DNA of 64,000 bases from the NCBI RefSeq assembly GCF_004801405.1, contig NZ_SSOB01000018.1:93689-157688 (forward strand), in the 5' to 3' direction. Every line of letters starts with the position of its first letter. The first letter of the stretch is position 1. The DNA comes from Cohnella fermenti (GTDB lineage Bacteria > Bacillota > Bacilli > Paenibacillales > Paenibacillaceae). The position numbers and the translations under genes were made by a program. Below are positions 51,792 to 61,018 of the stretch, piece by piece. The notes beneath the pieces are model-generated. The model saw only the letters and a program-made list of their open reading frames with translations, did no database searches and had not been told where the DNA came from.

Positions 51792-53369
51792 TTACGTTCT
51801 CTTCGCCTGACGGTAGTCGTTCGGGAGCGCTCCATAATATTTTCTGAAGATCTCGCTGAATTGCCTCGCGTTGGAGAAGCCCGTCCTCTCGGCGATCTCG
51901 TACAGCATCGAGTCCGAATGCAGCAGCAGATGCGTCGCCTCCCTCATCCGGACCTCCGTCAGGTACTGCTTGAAGTTCTGTCCGACATGCTTCTTGAAGA
52001 AGCTGCTGAAGTAATAAGGATTCATATAGAACCTGGAGGCCATCGTCTCCAGGTTGATCTCCGACCGATAATTGTCCCCGATATACCGCTTGATCTCTAC
52101 GATCTGCCTCGACTCCTGGCTTCCGGCCGCAAGCTCCTCCCTGGCGGAGCGAATCCGCCCGCGCATCCAGGCGAACAGCTCGTCCAGCGTCGGACAAGCC
52201 GACAACCGAATGAACAACTCCTGTTCCGCTTCGTCCCGCCAGTCATCCTCGCGTGGCAGCAGCCCCCGCAGCAGCTTGATCGTCAGCGTGTTGCACAGGC
52301 TCACCGCATAGGCTTTCCTGCCCCAGGCCTGACGGCGTATCTCCTCCAACAGCAATTCCAGATAAGGCTCCGGATCGCCGTCCGGCGCGAACAGCTCGCG
52401 CTGCAATTCCTTCTCCGTCTTCTCCCGATCGAGGCCGGACCCGGCGAGTGCGGGCGGGAGACTTCCCGAAGCCAGTACACGGTTCCATCCGAGAAAATAG
52501 GACAGTTCCAGCGCTTCGCGGCACCGCTTGTGATGAGTCGGCAGTTGTGCAGGCGAGCCCGCAGGGCTGACGCCGATCGTCACTCCCTGCTTCAAATATT
52601 CATTGATCCCGGCATGAACGGCCTCCGCCAACCGGAAGACGTTAAGGTCGGGCGCATGACGAAGCAGGAAGATCAGCCGATCCTCGCTTGGAAATGTCCA
52701 GCAGGCTCCTTGACCGCCGAACATCTCTTCCGCGATATTGCGGATCGCGAAGAGCAGCAGACGCCGGCGTCCCTCTCCCCAGCGCTCCGCCGCAGCGGCG
52801 ATCGGATCGGGCGCAATCGCGAGCACCGAGAATACGGCGCGGGAATCGTCGCCCTGCAGCGCGTCGAGAATTGCTTCATCCGGCGTTCCCCCGGGCGATT
52901 CGAGCAGGCTCTTCAGATCCTCCCACTCGGCATGCCGCCGCTGCTTCGTCTCCAGATCGCGGAGCTTAACCTCGTTAATCTGTTGCCGCGCTTCGCTGCG
53001 AATATTATCGACCGTCTTCCGCACAATCTCCTCCAGCTTGGCGCGATTAATCGGCTTGATCAAGTAACCTGCAGCGCCGAAGGAGAGCGCGTCCTGAGCG
53101 TACGAGAATTCCCGGTACGCGCTGATGAACACGACGCGGGTCGGCCAGCCGCCTTCCCGTATCCGCTTCAACACCTCGATGCCGGTCATTCGGGGCATTG
53201 CGATGTCGGTAATGACGAGATCGGGCTTGTCCGCTTCGATCGCCCGGATAAGATCGTCCCCGTTGCGGCACTCTCCGATGATCTCAAGTCCAAGCTTGTC
53301 CCAATCCAGCAACTTCCGCAGACCGCGCAGAATGACCGGCTCATCGTCAGCCAAGTAGACCGTCAACAT
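51792..53369 (-). CDS. YesN-type response regulator (receiver + AraC HTH)
   Basis: The 525-residue protein begins MLTVYLADDEPVILRGLRKL; the phospho-acceptor Asp lies in PDLVITDIAMPRMTG. The C-terminal AraC domain has LETMASRFYMNPYYFSSFFK and IAERTGFSNARQFSEIFRKY. ATG at 53369 is chosen over the GTG four codons upstream because that GTG forms part of the ribosome site (GAGGTG). It likely activates the importer-GH88 operon or its own operon. Confidence 0.92.
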   Translation of the reverse strand: MLTVYLADDEPVILRGLRKLLDWDKLGLEIIGECRNGDDLIRAIEADKPDLVITDIAMPRMTGIEVLKRIREGGWPTRVVFISAYREFSYAQDALSFGAAGYLIKPINRAKLEEIVRKTVDNIRSEARQQINEVKLRDLETKQRRHAEWEDLKSLLESPGGTPDEAILDALQGDDSRAVFSVLAIAPDPIAAAAERWGEGRRRLLLFAIRNIAEEMFGGQGACWTFPSEDRLIFLLRHAPDLNVFRLAEAVHAGINEYLKQGVTIGVSPAGSPAQLPTHHKRCREALELSYFLGWNRVLASGSLPPALAGSGLDREKTEKELQRELFAPDGDPEPYLELLLEEIRRQAWGRKAYAVSLCNTLTIKLLRGLLPREDDWRDEAEQELFIRLSACPTLDELFAWMRGRIRSAREELAAGSQESRQIVEIKRYIGDNYRSEINLETMASRFYMNPYYFSSFFKKHVGQNFKQYLTEVRMREATHLLLHSDSMLYEIAERTGFSNARQFSEIFRKYYGALPNDYRQAKRT

Positions 53370-53393
53370 GCTCCCGATCACCTCGTTTGTGCA

Positions 53394-54419
53394 TCATGTT
53401 CCGAGCTGGCCGGCCAACCAATCGTACGCGACCCTTCCGCTGATCTCGTGCTCTCCCGGGAAGACGTCAAAGGCGAAGCGCTCCTCGGCATTCTCCCGAC
53501 GATAACGTTGACGCAGCTCTTCAATCGCGGATTCGGCCGAAGCAATCGGGAAGATCGGATCGCGATCCCCCGACTCGACGAATAGAGACCGCGGAGCGAT
53601 CAAGCTTATCCATTCCGGAAGCTCGGCATGGACAAGCATTCCCGGCGTATAGTTGTCGACGCAATGGAACACCTCCATGATCGTGCCTTTGAACGTGCCC
53701 GGGAACCCGGTTAGAACCGCAGCCTGAATCCGTTGATCCAACGCCGCGCAGACGAAGGATAACAGGGCACCTCCGGAGAATCCCATCGCTCCGATACGCG
53801 CGTTGTCGACTTCCTCCCTCTTGGAGAGGTATTCGAGAGCCGCCAGCAGCTCCGCCGTACGCAGTCCCGTCAATGTCTGCCCATAAAGCAGCAGTTGCGT
53901 CGCCATCTTGTAGCAGGAGCTGTTGTGCCTGGGGTCCTTATGCCGATCTTCCTCCAGCATTCGCTCGCCGAATCCGATAACGTCCGGCGCAATGACGACA
54001 AGACCGCGCTCGACAAGCTCAAGCGCGAAGTGTCGATGGAGGCCGGGCGGTTCGTGATCTATCGCTCCGTCCGGCAACAGCCCGACGATCTCCCGGCTCC
54101 CGTAGCCGTGCCCGTGTACCGCCAGAACGCCGGGAATCTTCCCGATGCGCTTCTTGGGAATCAACAGGTACGCTCCGAACGAGAGTCCGTCCACTCCGCT
54201 CAATTTTACCCTTTCGCGAATGTAGCTCCCGCAATCCTCACTGGACAGCAGCTCCGGCTCCGATGAGGGGAGAGGACTCGCAAACTGTCCGAGCGCCGAC
54301 TTTAGTGCGGCTCGGAGTCGCTCCTTCCTCTGCTCGGCGCTTTCCCGGTCCGCTGCGGCCTGATGATTGGCTATCGTCTCCTTATATATCCGTTCGAAAT
54401 AATTGTCGGGCATCCACAT
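53394..54419 (-). CDS. Alpha/beta hydrolase (dienelactone hydrolase/acetyl esterase-like, Abhydrolase_7 type)
   Basis: The 341-residue cytoplasmic protein has the oxyanion region VLAVHGHGYGSRE and the nucleophile elbow IGAMGFSGGALLSF with the catalytic Ser. Late FVESGDRDPIFP and FPGEHEISGR hold the likely Asp and His. Such proteins are often carbohydrate deacetylases or esterases in glycan loci. It is the first gene of the esterase-YesN-YesM-binding protein operon (24-bp gap to the regulator). ATG at 54419 follows AATAGGAGAC. Substrate is not known; removal of acetyl or methyl esters from uronides would fit the GH88 locus. Confidence 0.83.
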   Translation of the reverse strand: MWMPDNYFERIYKETIANHQAAADRESAEQRKERLRAALKSALGQFASPLPSSEPELLSSEDCGSYIRERVKLSGVDGLSFGAYLLIPKKRIGKIPGVLAVHGHGYGSREIVGLLPDGAIDHEPPGLHRHFALELVERGLVVIAPDVIGFGERMLEEDRHKDPRHNSSCYKMATQLLLYGQTLTGLRTAELLAALEYLSKREEVDNARIGAMGFSGGALLSFVCAALDQRIQAAVLTGFPGTFKGTIMEVFHCVDNYTPGMLVHAELPEWISLIAPRSLFVESGDRDPIFPIASAESAIEELRQRYRRENAEERFAFDVFPGEHEISGRVAYDWLAGQLGT

Positions 54420-54499
54420 GGCATTCGTCTCCTATTTTCATTAACGATCATTGCTGGAATCCCCCTAAACGTATCAATTTCTATCGATCGTGGGAATAC

Positions 54500-54538
54500 A
54501 TTTTTTTTAGCGTATCACGCATTTTTTTTAGAATATTC
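54500..54538. repeat. Short direct repeats with T8 tracts
   Basis: CATTTTTTTTAG occurs twice, at about 54499 and 54521, separated by CGTATCACG. The repeats lie in the divergent region between the esterase gene and the ECF sigma gene, which holds their promoters. Bent DNA or a regulator site is possible. Confidence 0.45.
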
Positions 54539-54609
54539 CGCAATAACCAGCCTGCATTGGCAAAGTTCCTTGAAGGCGTGAGATAATTCAAAAAAAAGGT
54601 CAACATGCC

Positions 54610-54633
54610 GTAACGAAATCCCGATTGCCGCTA
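54610..54633 (+). promoter_or_regulatory. Possible autoregulatory ECF promoter
   Basis: GTAAC (54610-54614) and CGCTA (54629-54633) resemble the AAC and CGTC elements of ECF promoters, but the spacing is a little short. CCGTAAC and GTTACGG at about 54608 and 54639 also form an inverted repeat. The match is weak. Confidence 0.3.
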
Positions 54634-54656
54634 CTTATGTTACGGGAGGCGAACCG

Positions 54657-55157
54657 ATGGAAAGTATGGAGCAACTATACGAGACACATGCCCAAACCGT
54701 GTATAGATACTTATATAGCATTACGCAGAACGCCGATCTGTCCGAGGAGCTGACGCAGGAGACGTTCTGCCAAGCGATGAAGACCATCCATCAATTCCGC
54801 GGCGAGTGCAAATTATCTGTCTGGCTGTGCCAGATCGCCAAGCGGGCGTGGTACAGAGAGCTGAACAGAAACAAGAAAAAACCTGTCGTCTCCTTGGATG
54901 AGCTGGAGATCCCCCTCCCCTCCGGCCGGAATCCGGAGAAGGATGTGCTGCGCAACGAAGAGAAGCTTGCCATGTTCCGAATGCTTCATCAATTGGATGC
55001 GAAGACCAAGGAAGTCATGTATCTTCGTCTCTCCGGCGAGTTGAGCTTTGCCGAGATCGGGGACATTGTCGGGCAGAGCGAGAATTGGGCGCGGGTCACC
55101 TTCTATCGCGGCAAACAAAAAATGACGAGAGGAAGATCCGAATGGAGCCAAGATTAA
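54657..55157 (+). CDS. ECF RNA polymerase sigma factor
   Basis: The 166-residue protein has region 2 (YLYSITQNADLSEELTQETF, with the core-binding helix) and region 4 (MYLRLSGELSFAEIGDIVGQ, the -35 recognition helix). ATG at 54657 follows GGGAGG. The adjacent gene, overlapping by 16 bp, encodes a membrane anti-sigma factor, so activity is released by envelope stress or another external signal. Confidence 0.92.
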   Translation: MESMEQLYETHAQTVYRYLYSITQNADLSEELTQETFCQAMKTIHQFRGECKLSVWLCQIAKRAWYRELNRNKKKPVVSLDELEIPLPSGRNPEKDVLRNEEKLAMFRMLHQLDAKTKEVMYLRLSGELSFAEIGDIVGQSENWARVTFYRGKQKMTRGRSEWSQD

Positions 55158-55804
55158 GCTGTCAGATCGTGCAAGACCTTCTGCCGAACTATATCGAGGG
55201 GTTAACGAGCGAGTTTACGAACAAGTCCATTCAAGAGCATCTGGCCTCCTGCGGCGAATGCCGCAGAGTCTTGGAGCAGATGACGCAAGATACCCAAGAG
55301 ATTGGAGCGGCTCCGCCCAAACAAATCGATTTTCTGAAAAAAATCAAACGAAGACAGTTGATCATCGCGAGCGCCAGTGTCGCCGTTGCCGTCGCGCTCT
55401 TGATCGGCGCCTATTTTCTCTTTGGAACGAGAGACTTCCCCGTCCCGGCCAGCGATGTCCAGATCGGCGATGTGTATCGGACGCAGGACGGCACGATCCA
55501 TTATCGCGTCACCGCCAATGTAAAGGGGTTTGTAAGCCGCGTATCCGCTCAGGACAACGGACATACGGAGATTTATCGGATTTACGAGCACAGACAACTG
55601 TTCTCCAAGGAGCAAGAAGGAGTTGTCGCGATGCCCGAGAATTGGGTATCGACTACGAATGCGAAGACAAACCTGGAGAAGACGGGCATCTACTTCGAAG
55701 GGATAAACAAGAATGACAGGATCACCATCTGGGAGCAGGGCATGACCGTTCCCCAAGCCACCGCCGAGCAAGAGGCCGCTTACCGGACGTATCTCGGAAG
55801 ATAA
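55142..55804 (+). CDS. Anti-sigma factor with zinc-finger (HC2) and one membrane helix
   Basis: The 220-residue protein has the anti-sigma zinc motif HLASCGECRRVL (H-x3-C-x2-C, about residues 30-41). A transmembrane helix (LIIASASVAVAVALLIGAYF, about 75-94) and an extracytoplasmic domain of about 120 residues follow. ATG at 55142 lies inside the sigma gene and is preceded by GAGGAAG; a longer open frame upstream is not coding. It should hold the ECF sigma factor at the membrane. Confidence 0.88.
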   Translation: MEPRLSCQIVQDLLPNYIEGLTSEFTNKSIQEHLASCGECRRVLEQMTQDTQEIGAAPPKQIDFLKKIKRRQLIIASASVAVAVALLIGAYFLFGTRDFPVPASDVQIGDVYRTQDGTIHYRVTANVKGFVSRVSAQDNGHTEIYRIYEHRQLFSKEQEGVVAMPENWVSTTNAKTNLEKTGIYFEGINKNDRITIWEQGMTVPQATAEQEAAYRTYLGR

Positions 55805-55860
55805 CCGGCAGGGCAATACAATAATATACAAACGATATTCTTACTCAGGGAGGGGAAGCT

Positions 55861-56718
55861 ATGCCTTCTTTCGTCGATCGCGAGACGCCCGAACGATTGC
55901 TTCACGAGCGGTATATGCTGTTAAATACGCCGTTCCGACTGTTTATGCATCGCATCGCAGGGCTCATCCCCGTTCATTGGCACGAGTTCTTCGAGATCGC
56001 CTTGGTAACTTCCGGAACGGGAACCCATCGCTTTAACGGGCGTTCCCTCCCATTGAAGCGCGGGAGCTTGTTCCTGCTTACGCCCGCGGATTTTCACGAG
56101 CTGGTTAATGACGACGGCTGTGTCGTCCATCTTTACAACGCCATCTTCGTACAGGAGTTCATCCGCGCAGAGCTGCTTCAATGGATCTATCAAGCGGGCG
56201 AAGGAATCGCGGTCGAGCTGGAAGAGGATATCACGCTTATGCTTGAGCGGGAATTCGAGCGCGTGTGGGAAGAGAGCGAGCGGCCGCGCCAAGGAAGCGG
56301 ATGGATCGTCGCGGGGGCCCTTGAGCGAATTCTCGTCGAGCTGATGCGGCGGCACGAGGACGGCAAGGGGAGGGATCATGCGGCGCACGTCCCGGCCATT
56401 CACCCTTCCATCAGCAAAGCCATTACGTACTTATCCTTCCGATTCCACGAGAACCTGACGCTGGAGACGGTATCGCGGCACGTCGGCCTGTCCGCCAACT
56501 ACTTCAGCGAGCGCTTCCGCAAGGAGACCGGCGTAACCTTCCAGCGTTTCCTGCAGGAGCAGCGGCTTAAATTCGCCTTTTCCTTGCTGAGCATGTCGCA
56601 ACTGCCGATTACGGAAGTCTGCTATGCTTCCGGCTTCGGCAACTTATCGCATTTCGAGCGGGCTTTCAAACACAAATACGGCCGCACGCCGAGACAAATC
56701 CGCAGCAGCGGCGCCTAG
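55861..56718 (+). CDS. AraC-family transcriptional regulator (cupin + HTH)
   Basis: The 285-residue protein has an N-terminal AraC-type cupin (PVHWHEFFEIALVTSGTGTH) and a C-terminal double HTH (LETVSRHVGLSANYFSERFR, then ITEVCYASGFGNLSHFERAF). ATG at 55861 follows GGGAGGGGAAG. It precedes the phytanoyl-CoA dioxygenase-like gene by 108 bp on the same strand and may control it. Confidence 0.9.
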   Translation: MPSFVDRETPERLLHERYMLLNTPFRLFMHRIAGLIPVHWHEFFEIALVTSGTGTHRFNGRSLPLKRGSLFLLTPADFHELVNDDGCVVHLYNAIFVQEFIRAELLQWIYQAGEGIAVELEEDITLMLEREFERVWEESERPRQGSGWIVAGALERILVELMRRHEDGKGRDHAAHVPAIHPSISKAITYLSFRFHENLTLETVSRHVGLSANYFSERFRKETGVTFQRFLQEQRLKFAFSLLSMSQLPITEVCYASGFGNLSHFERAFKHKYGRTPRQIRSSGA

Positions 56719-56826
56719 AGCCGAAGATATGCATACTTTTCCCGAAACTCAGACAAGAATGAACAACGCCTCCGATGGATAATGAAGAGGAACCAACCCA
56801 CTTCGCATCCTCAAGGAGGCACTTGC

Positions 56827-57573
56827 ATGTCAAGCGGCGCAATCGCGAAATTAACCCCGGAAGAAGTAACGTTTTATCAGGAGAAAGGGTACTTGCTTCA
56901 TAAAAAACCGCTGTTCGGCCCGGAAAAAATGAGCGAGCTGAGCGCGATTTTCGAAGAGCAGTGGGAGGCGGTTGGCCGCAAGCTCAACAGCGAGCTGGAT
57001 ACGCCGCACTTCCGCGACGAGCGGCTGCTCAAGTTCCTGCTCGCAGACGAGGTGCTCGATTTGGTAGAGCCGCTCATCGGACCGAACATCGGCCTGTGGT
57101 CCAGCCATTTTATTTGCAAAGAGCCGTTTGTCGGCAAGCAGACGCCATGGCACGAAGATTCGGCCTACTGGAAGGGGCGGCTTACCCGCTACGACGGCAT
57201 TGTTACCGTTTGGCTGGCGATCGACCGCAGTTGGCAAGAAAACGGCTGCATGCGCGTCATTCCCGGCACGCACACGGACGGCTTCTCCGAGTACGATTCG
57301 GTCAGCGGCAACGAGAACATTTTCGACACCGAGATCACAAAGGTGGATGATTCCCAAGCGGTGTACTTCGAGCTGGAGCAAGGCGAATGCTCGCTGCACG
57401 ACTCCCGAATCATTCACGGCGCAGAGGCCAACAAAAGCCCCTATCGCCGATGCGGGTACACGATGCGCTACTTCTCGACCGAAGCGAAGGTCATTCCGGA
57501 GAAGAACCCGGGCTTCAAGATTTGGCTGGCAAGGGGCAAGGACATCGCAGGCAGCTCGTTCGTGAATGGGTAA
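56827..57573 (+). CDS. Phytanoyl-CoA dioxygenase (PhyH)-family Fe(II)/2-oxoglutarate oxygenase
   Basis: The 248-residue protein has the 2-oxoglutarate oxygenase facial triad: TPWHEDSAYW supplies His and Asp, and SLHDSRIIHGAEAN the distal His, with a following YRRCGYTMRY Arg region for 2-oxoglutarate. ATG at 56827 follows AAGGAGG; 15 further open codons upstream lack a ribosome site. Bacterial PhyH proteins hydroxylate diverse small molecules, and the substrate is not evident. Two copies of such AraC-PhyH pairs are common in this family of bacteria by my recollection. Confidence 0.87.
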   Translation: MSSGAIAKLTPEEVTFYQEKGYLLHKKPLFGPEKMSELSAIFEEQWEAVGRKLNSELDTPHFRDERLLKFLLADEVLDLVEPLIGPNIGLWSSHFICKEPFVGKQTPWHEDSAYWKGRLTRYDGIVTVWLAIDRSWQENGCMRVIPGTHTDGFSEYDSVSGNENIFDTEITKVDDSQAVYFELEQGECSLHDSRIIHGAEANKSPYRRCGYTMRYFSTEAKVIPEKNPGFKIWLARGKDIAGSSFVNG

Positions 57574-57593
57574 GCGATGGAATCCTGCTCGCT

Positions 57594-58124
57594 CTACAAG
57601 TCCGGGAGCCAGAAGGTATTATAGGTATCGTTATCGCATCCGGTCAACTTGTAATAGGAGCCTCGATCCTTGTCCTCCGCGAGCTCAATGTCCCGACATA
57701 TCGTGCTCGGACGACCTGCATCGCTGCCGAACCCGTCCCTTGAGTTGTCGAAGGTATACGTTATCGTCTCGGCCCCGTCATAGACCAGTTCATAGAAGAT
57801 TGGGGCACCTTCAATCGTGTACTGGGTAATGCGCAGTTGATCCGGCACGCCCGCATCGAGATTCGCTAGGAACATCTGCCACTTGTCGAGATTGTACATC
57901 TCCCCGTGGACGTTTACGACATCGCCGTTCGCCGCCGCCTGGTCAGCTGTGTATGGGTCCGACACGGCGGGGAACGCCTTCGGCTGCGCCGGAGCCGCCG
58001 CCGTCTCTCCCGGCGCAGGCGCGGTGGACGGGCTGGCCGCATGATCGCGGGGACTGCCCGATTGCCCAGTACAGCCCGATACCAGCCCCCACACCGCTGC
58101 TAATGCTAACATCCGTTTGACCAT
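57594..58124 (-). CDS. DUF4362-type lipoprotein
   Basis: The 176-residue protein has a lipoprotein signal with lipobox VSGC (Cys near 18), an Ala/Pro-rich linker and a DUF4362 domain: NGDVVNVHGEMYNLDKWQMF and LRITQYTIEGAPIFYELVYD, ending with FDNSRDGFGSD and a Cys-containing tail. ATG at 58124 follows AGGTGAGGTG. Function of the domain is unknown. It is convergent with the PhyH gene (21-bp gap). Confidence 0.85.
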   Translation of the reverse strand: MVKRMLALAAVWGLVSGCTGQSGSPRDHAASPSTAPAPGETAAAPAQPKAFPAVSDPYTADQAAANGDVVNVHGEMYNLDKWQMFLANLDAGVPDQLRITQYTIEGAPIFYELVYDGAETITYTFDNSRDGFGSDAGRPSTICRDIELAEDKDRGSYYKLTGCDNDTYNTFWLPDL

Positions 58125-58161
58125 ATAAATTCACCTCACCTATAAGTGCCGCTCTTTTATA

Positions 58162-59088
58162 TCAACCTACACACCATCCTTCAATGTCCGCCAGCGCAGC
58201 CAGGTGTCCCGCAGATGAGTAGTCGAGCCAGGCTTGCCCTTGTGTCACATAGACGTGCCCGTTCACGCTTCCGAGCGTAAACAAATGATCGGTGTACGGG
58301 GAGGAGAGAGAGATGGTCTTCAGTTCTCTCTTCTGTGTGAAGACGCTGGGAGAATACCCGCTCTTCTCTTTAAAGCGGCGGCTGAAATAAAACTCGTCGT
58401 TATATCCGACACTCGCGACAATATCGGAAACCGGCTTATCCGTTGTCAGCAGCAGCTCCTTGGCCTTGTTTATTCTCAGATCGGTAATATAGGACATCGG
58501 TGTTTTATCCATCACTTGCCCCAATTCCGCGAGCTTGCTCATCTGAATATTCTCCTGATAATTCTGCAGCATATACCCGACCGTCTCTTGAAGCCTCATT
58601 GTCGGCCCGACATTCCGATTCATGGGAGCCTGCTCCAGCAGATCCTGAAGCAAGTCAAACAATAATTGTTGCCCGTGATGCTGTCTTCCTTCTCCGTCCC
58701 TGATCCCTGTGCTCGATATTAGCAGGACCAAGGCCCGTACAGGGCTGTAGCCTGTCATTCGCACTCTGCCTTGCAACGGGAAGTCGTCTTCCTTTATATA
58801 TTCGAGGCTGTTGGCCGTCTTATTCGACAAGGCATATCGGTCAAAAATAACCCAGTACAATAAAGTTGTTTTCTTGGATCGGAGCCGGAGCTGCACTCGA
58901 GTTCCGGGCGTAAACACGAAAGTCGCCTCGTTCTCCAATGGAATCGCGCCCCCGTCAAGGAGTAACTCTCCTTCTCCTTTAACGACATGAAGAACCGCTT
59001 GATGCGCCAATGAAGAAGCTCCATTCGCCCAAGCCGGCACACTTTGAGATTTATTCGCTTCCAGAATCTCGAATCGAGACTTTGCCAA
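58162..59088 (-). pseudogene. Truncated AraC-siderophore-binding fusion regulator (Btr/YbbB-like)
   Basis: The 308-residue frame has a cupin-like N-terminus, an internal AraC double HTH (about 165-260: MSKLAELGQVMDKTPMSYIT and VSDIVASVGYNDEFYFSRRF). It then continues with LKTISLSSPYTDHLFTLGSV, which resembles the start of the periplasmic-binding (TroA/FhuD-like) domain of B. subtilis Btr. That domain is cut after about 50 residues by the stop at 58162, whereas complete proteins have about 520-540 residues. The start is uncertain: TTG at 59088 is flush against AGAAGGAAG. DNA binding may survive, but ligand sensing should not. Confidence 0.72.
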
Positions 59089-59155
59089 CTTCCTTCTGAA
59101 CGCATTCGGCTCGGAGAGGAAGACCGGCGCTCGGAGCCGGCGGCCTCCCGGCGGC

Positions 59156-60169
59156 TTAGCCCCGGACCGCCTTCACCGCATTGTCCAACGCTTGAATGAC
59201 CAGGTCGCACCATGCGTCGAATTCCGGGTCCTCCTTCTGCAGCTCGGGGTGGGCCAGCACATGATCGATCGTCTGCCGGATTCCTTGGTCGAACCGGACG
59301 GTCGCCGCGAAGCCGGGCACCAGCCGCTTCAGCTTCGCGTTGTTGAAGACGACGGAGTTCGCCTTGTCGCCGATCAGGCCGCCTCGGAAATCCTCCGTGC
59401 TGCAGGCGTCCAGGAACTCCGAGGACACGTGCACGGCCTTCAACGGGACGCCCAGCGCAGCGGCGATCGCTTCGTAGATCTGGTTCCAAGTGAGCGATTC
59501 GTCCGACGTGATCTGAACCGCTTCGCCGATGGCGTGAAGGTTGCCCATCAGGCCGATGAACCCGCGTGCGAAGTCGCTGTTGTGCGTCATCGTCCACAGA
59601 GAAGTGCCGTCTCCGTGAATGATGACCGGTTTATGCTCCAACATGCGCTTCGCGACCTGCCACGTTCCCTTGCCATGGACACCCAGCGGGATCGAGCGCT
59701 CGTCATATGTATGGCTCGGGCGGACAATCGTGACCGGGAAGCCCTCCTCGCGGTACAGCTTCATCAGGAAGTCCTCACAGGCGATCTTGTTGCGGGAATA
59801 CAGCCAGTACGGATTCGCGAGCGGCGTGCCTTCGTCAATCCGATAGTCCGATAGCGGCTTCTGGTAGGCAGACGCGGAGCTGATGAAGATGAACTGCTTC
59901 GTCCGCCCCCGGAACAGCCGATAGTCCCGCTCCAACTGCACAGGCTCGAACGCGATAAAATCTGCGACCACGTCGAACTGCAGATTCTCCACCAGCCGGG
60001 CGACCGCCTCCTCGTCGCGGATATCCGCCTGAAGGATATGCGCTCCCTCCGGCAGCGAGTCGTTCCGATTGCCTCGGTTGAGCAGATACAGCTCCCATCC
60101 CTGCGTTAGCATCTGACGCGTAATCGCCGCGCTGATCGTGCCGGTTCCTCCGATAAAAAGTGCTCTCAC
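59156..60169 (-). CDS. NAD-dependent epimerase/dehydratase (extended SDR)
   Basis: The 337-residue protein starts at GTG 60169 (GGAGGTG 6 nt upstream): MRALFIGGTGTISAAITRQM is the Rossmann start. The catalytic Tyr-x3-Lys lies in YSRNKIACEDF. VRPSHTYDERS and the C-terminal region match nucleotide-sugar epimerase/reductase-type extended SDRs. The open frame upstream of GTG is not supported by a ribosome site. It seems to be a single-gene unit; substrate unknown. Confidence 0.88.
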   Translation of the reverse strand: MRALFIGGTGTISAAITRQMLTQGWELYLLNRGNRNDSLPEGAHILQADIRDEEAVARLVENLQFDVVADFIAFEPVQLERDYRLFRGRTKQFIFISSASAYQKPLSDYRIDEGTPLANPYWLYSRNKIACEDFLMKLYREEGFPVTIVRPSHTYDERSIPLGVHGKGTWQVAKRMLEHKPVIIHGDGTSLWTMTHNSDFARGFIGLMGNLHAIGEAVQITSDESLTWNQIYEAIAAALGVPLKAVHVSSEFLDACSTEDFRGGLIGDKANSVVFNNAKLKRLVPGFAATVRFDQGIRQTIDHVLAHPELQKEDPEFDAWCDLVIQALDNAVKAVRG

Positions 60170-60336
60170 AATGTCCACCTCCATTGATATCGTCCGCCAA
60201 AAAACGCGTTGCACGCCTACCATAGCACGCGTTCGGCATCCTGACAACCCGAAGCTCTCCGGCATGTAGTTCCATCGTGTCCCGACAGTCCGGCGAAATC
60301 GCGCTCTCTCTGCAGGTCGAGCATTGTTGCAAGAAG

Positions 60337-60864
60337 CTAATCAATACAAGCTCGGAACGCTCCCGCAATAGTCTGTTTGGAACTGGAACGAACAAGCTTC
60401 TCCATATATCGAAGGTAGCTGTTGTAGGACTCCATCGCTAATTTGCCCTCAATGAGGATCGCCAACAAAGATGTCTTCATACGAACCGGCCGCCAAGGTG
60501 TAATCTTAATATAGTCATAAACATCGCTCTGTTGGAAAAAGTAGTGTCTCTTTTCTTTTGCCAGTTCAACAATTCGGTCAAACGATTGTCTCTTGGAGAT
60601 TTCACTCAAAACCGTACTAAACTCCTCTTGGTAACCTCCCTCATAAAGAGCGAACTGCTCCTCCAAGAACTTGTACAATTGCTCTTCAATTAGCTTCTCC
60701 TTAATGCTAAAAGAGATATGCTCATCTGTCTCCTCAACATTAAAGAGATTCAAATCCACAAATTTGCCGACTTCTCTGTTGACTTGCTCAATTGGTCCCC
60801 CTGCGATTTCTCTTTTTTGAATCAACATTTGATAGCAGATGCCCAGTTGCAAATATTGTCCCAT
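60337..60864 (-). CDS. Hypothetical helical protein in AT-rich block
   Basis: The 175-residue protein starts at ATG 60864 (GGAGGACTATTAC upstream). It is acidic and predominantly helical, with IKEKLIEEQLYKFLEEQFAL and a basic C-terminus; no signal peptide, membrane segment or motif that I recognise is present. It lies in AT-rich DNA between the SDR gene and the TnsD remnant, so it may be mobile-element cargo. Function unknown. Confidence 0.7.
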   Translation of the reverse strand: MGQYLQLGICYQMLIQKREIAGGPIEQVNREVGKFVDLNLFNVEETDEHISFSIKEKLIEEQLYKFLEEQFALYEGGYQEEFSTVLSEISKRQSFDRIVELAKEKRHYFFQQSDVYDYIKITPWRPVRMKTSLLAILIEGKLAMESYNSYLRYMEKLVRSSSKQTIAGAFRACID

Positions 60865-61018
60865 GTAATAGTCCTCCATTCGATTGAGGAAATGCGAGCT
60901 TGACTGGGAATTGTGCCTTGATGAGACACCTTTCTATATGGATACATTATACATTTTTGCAAGCTGAATTGTCCGCAATTTTGCTTCAGTAGCTATCAAG
61001 TCGACAGCCGGAGCGAAT

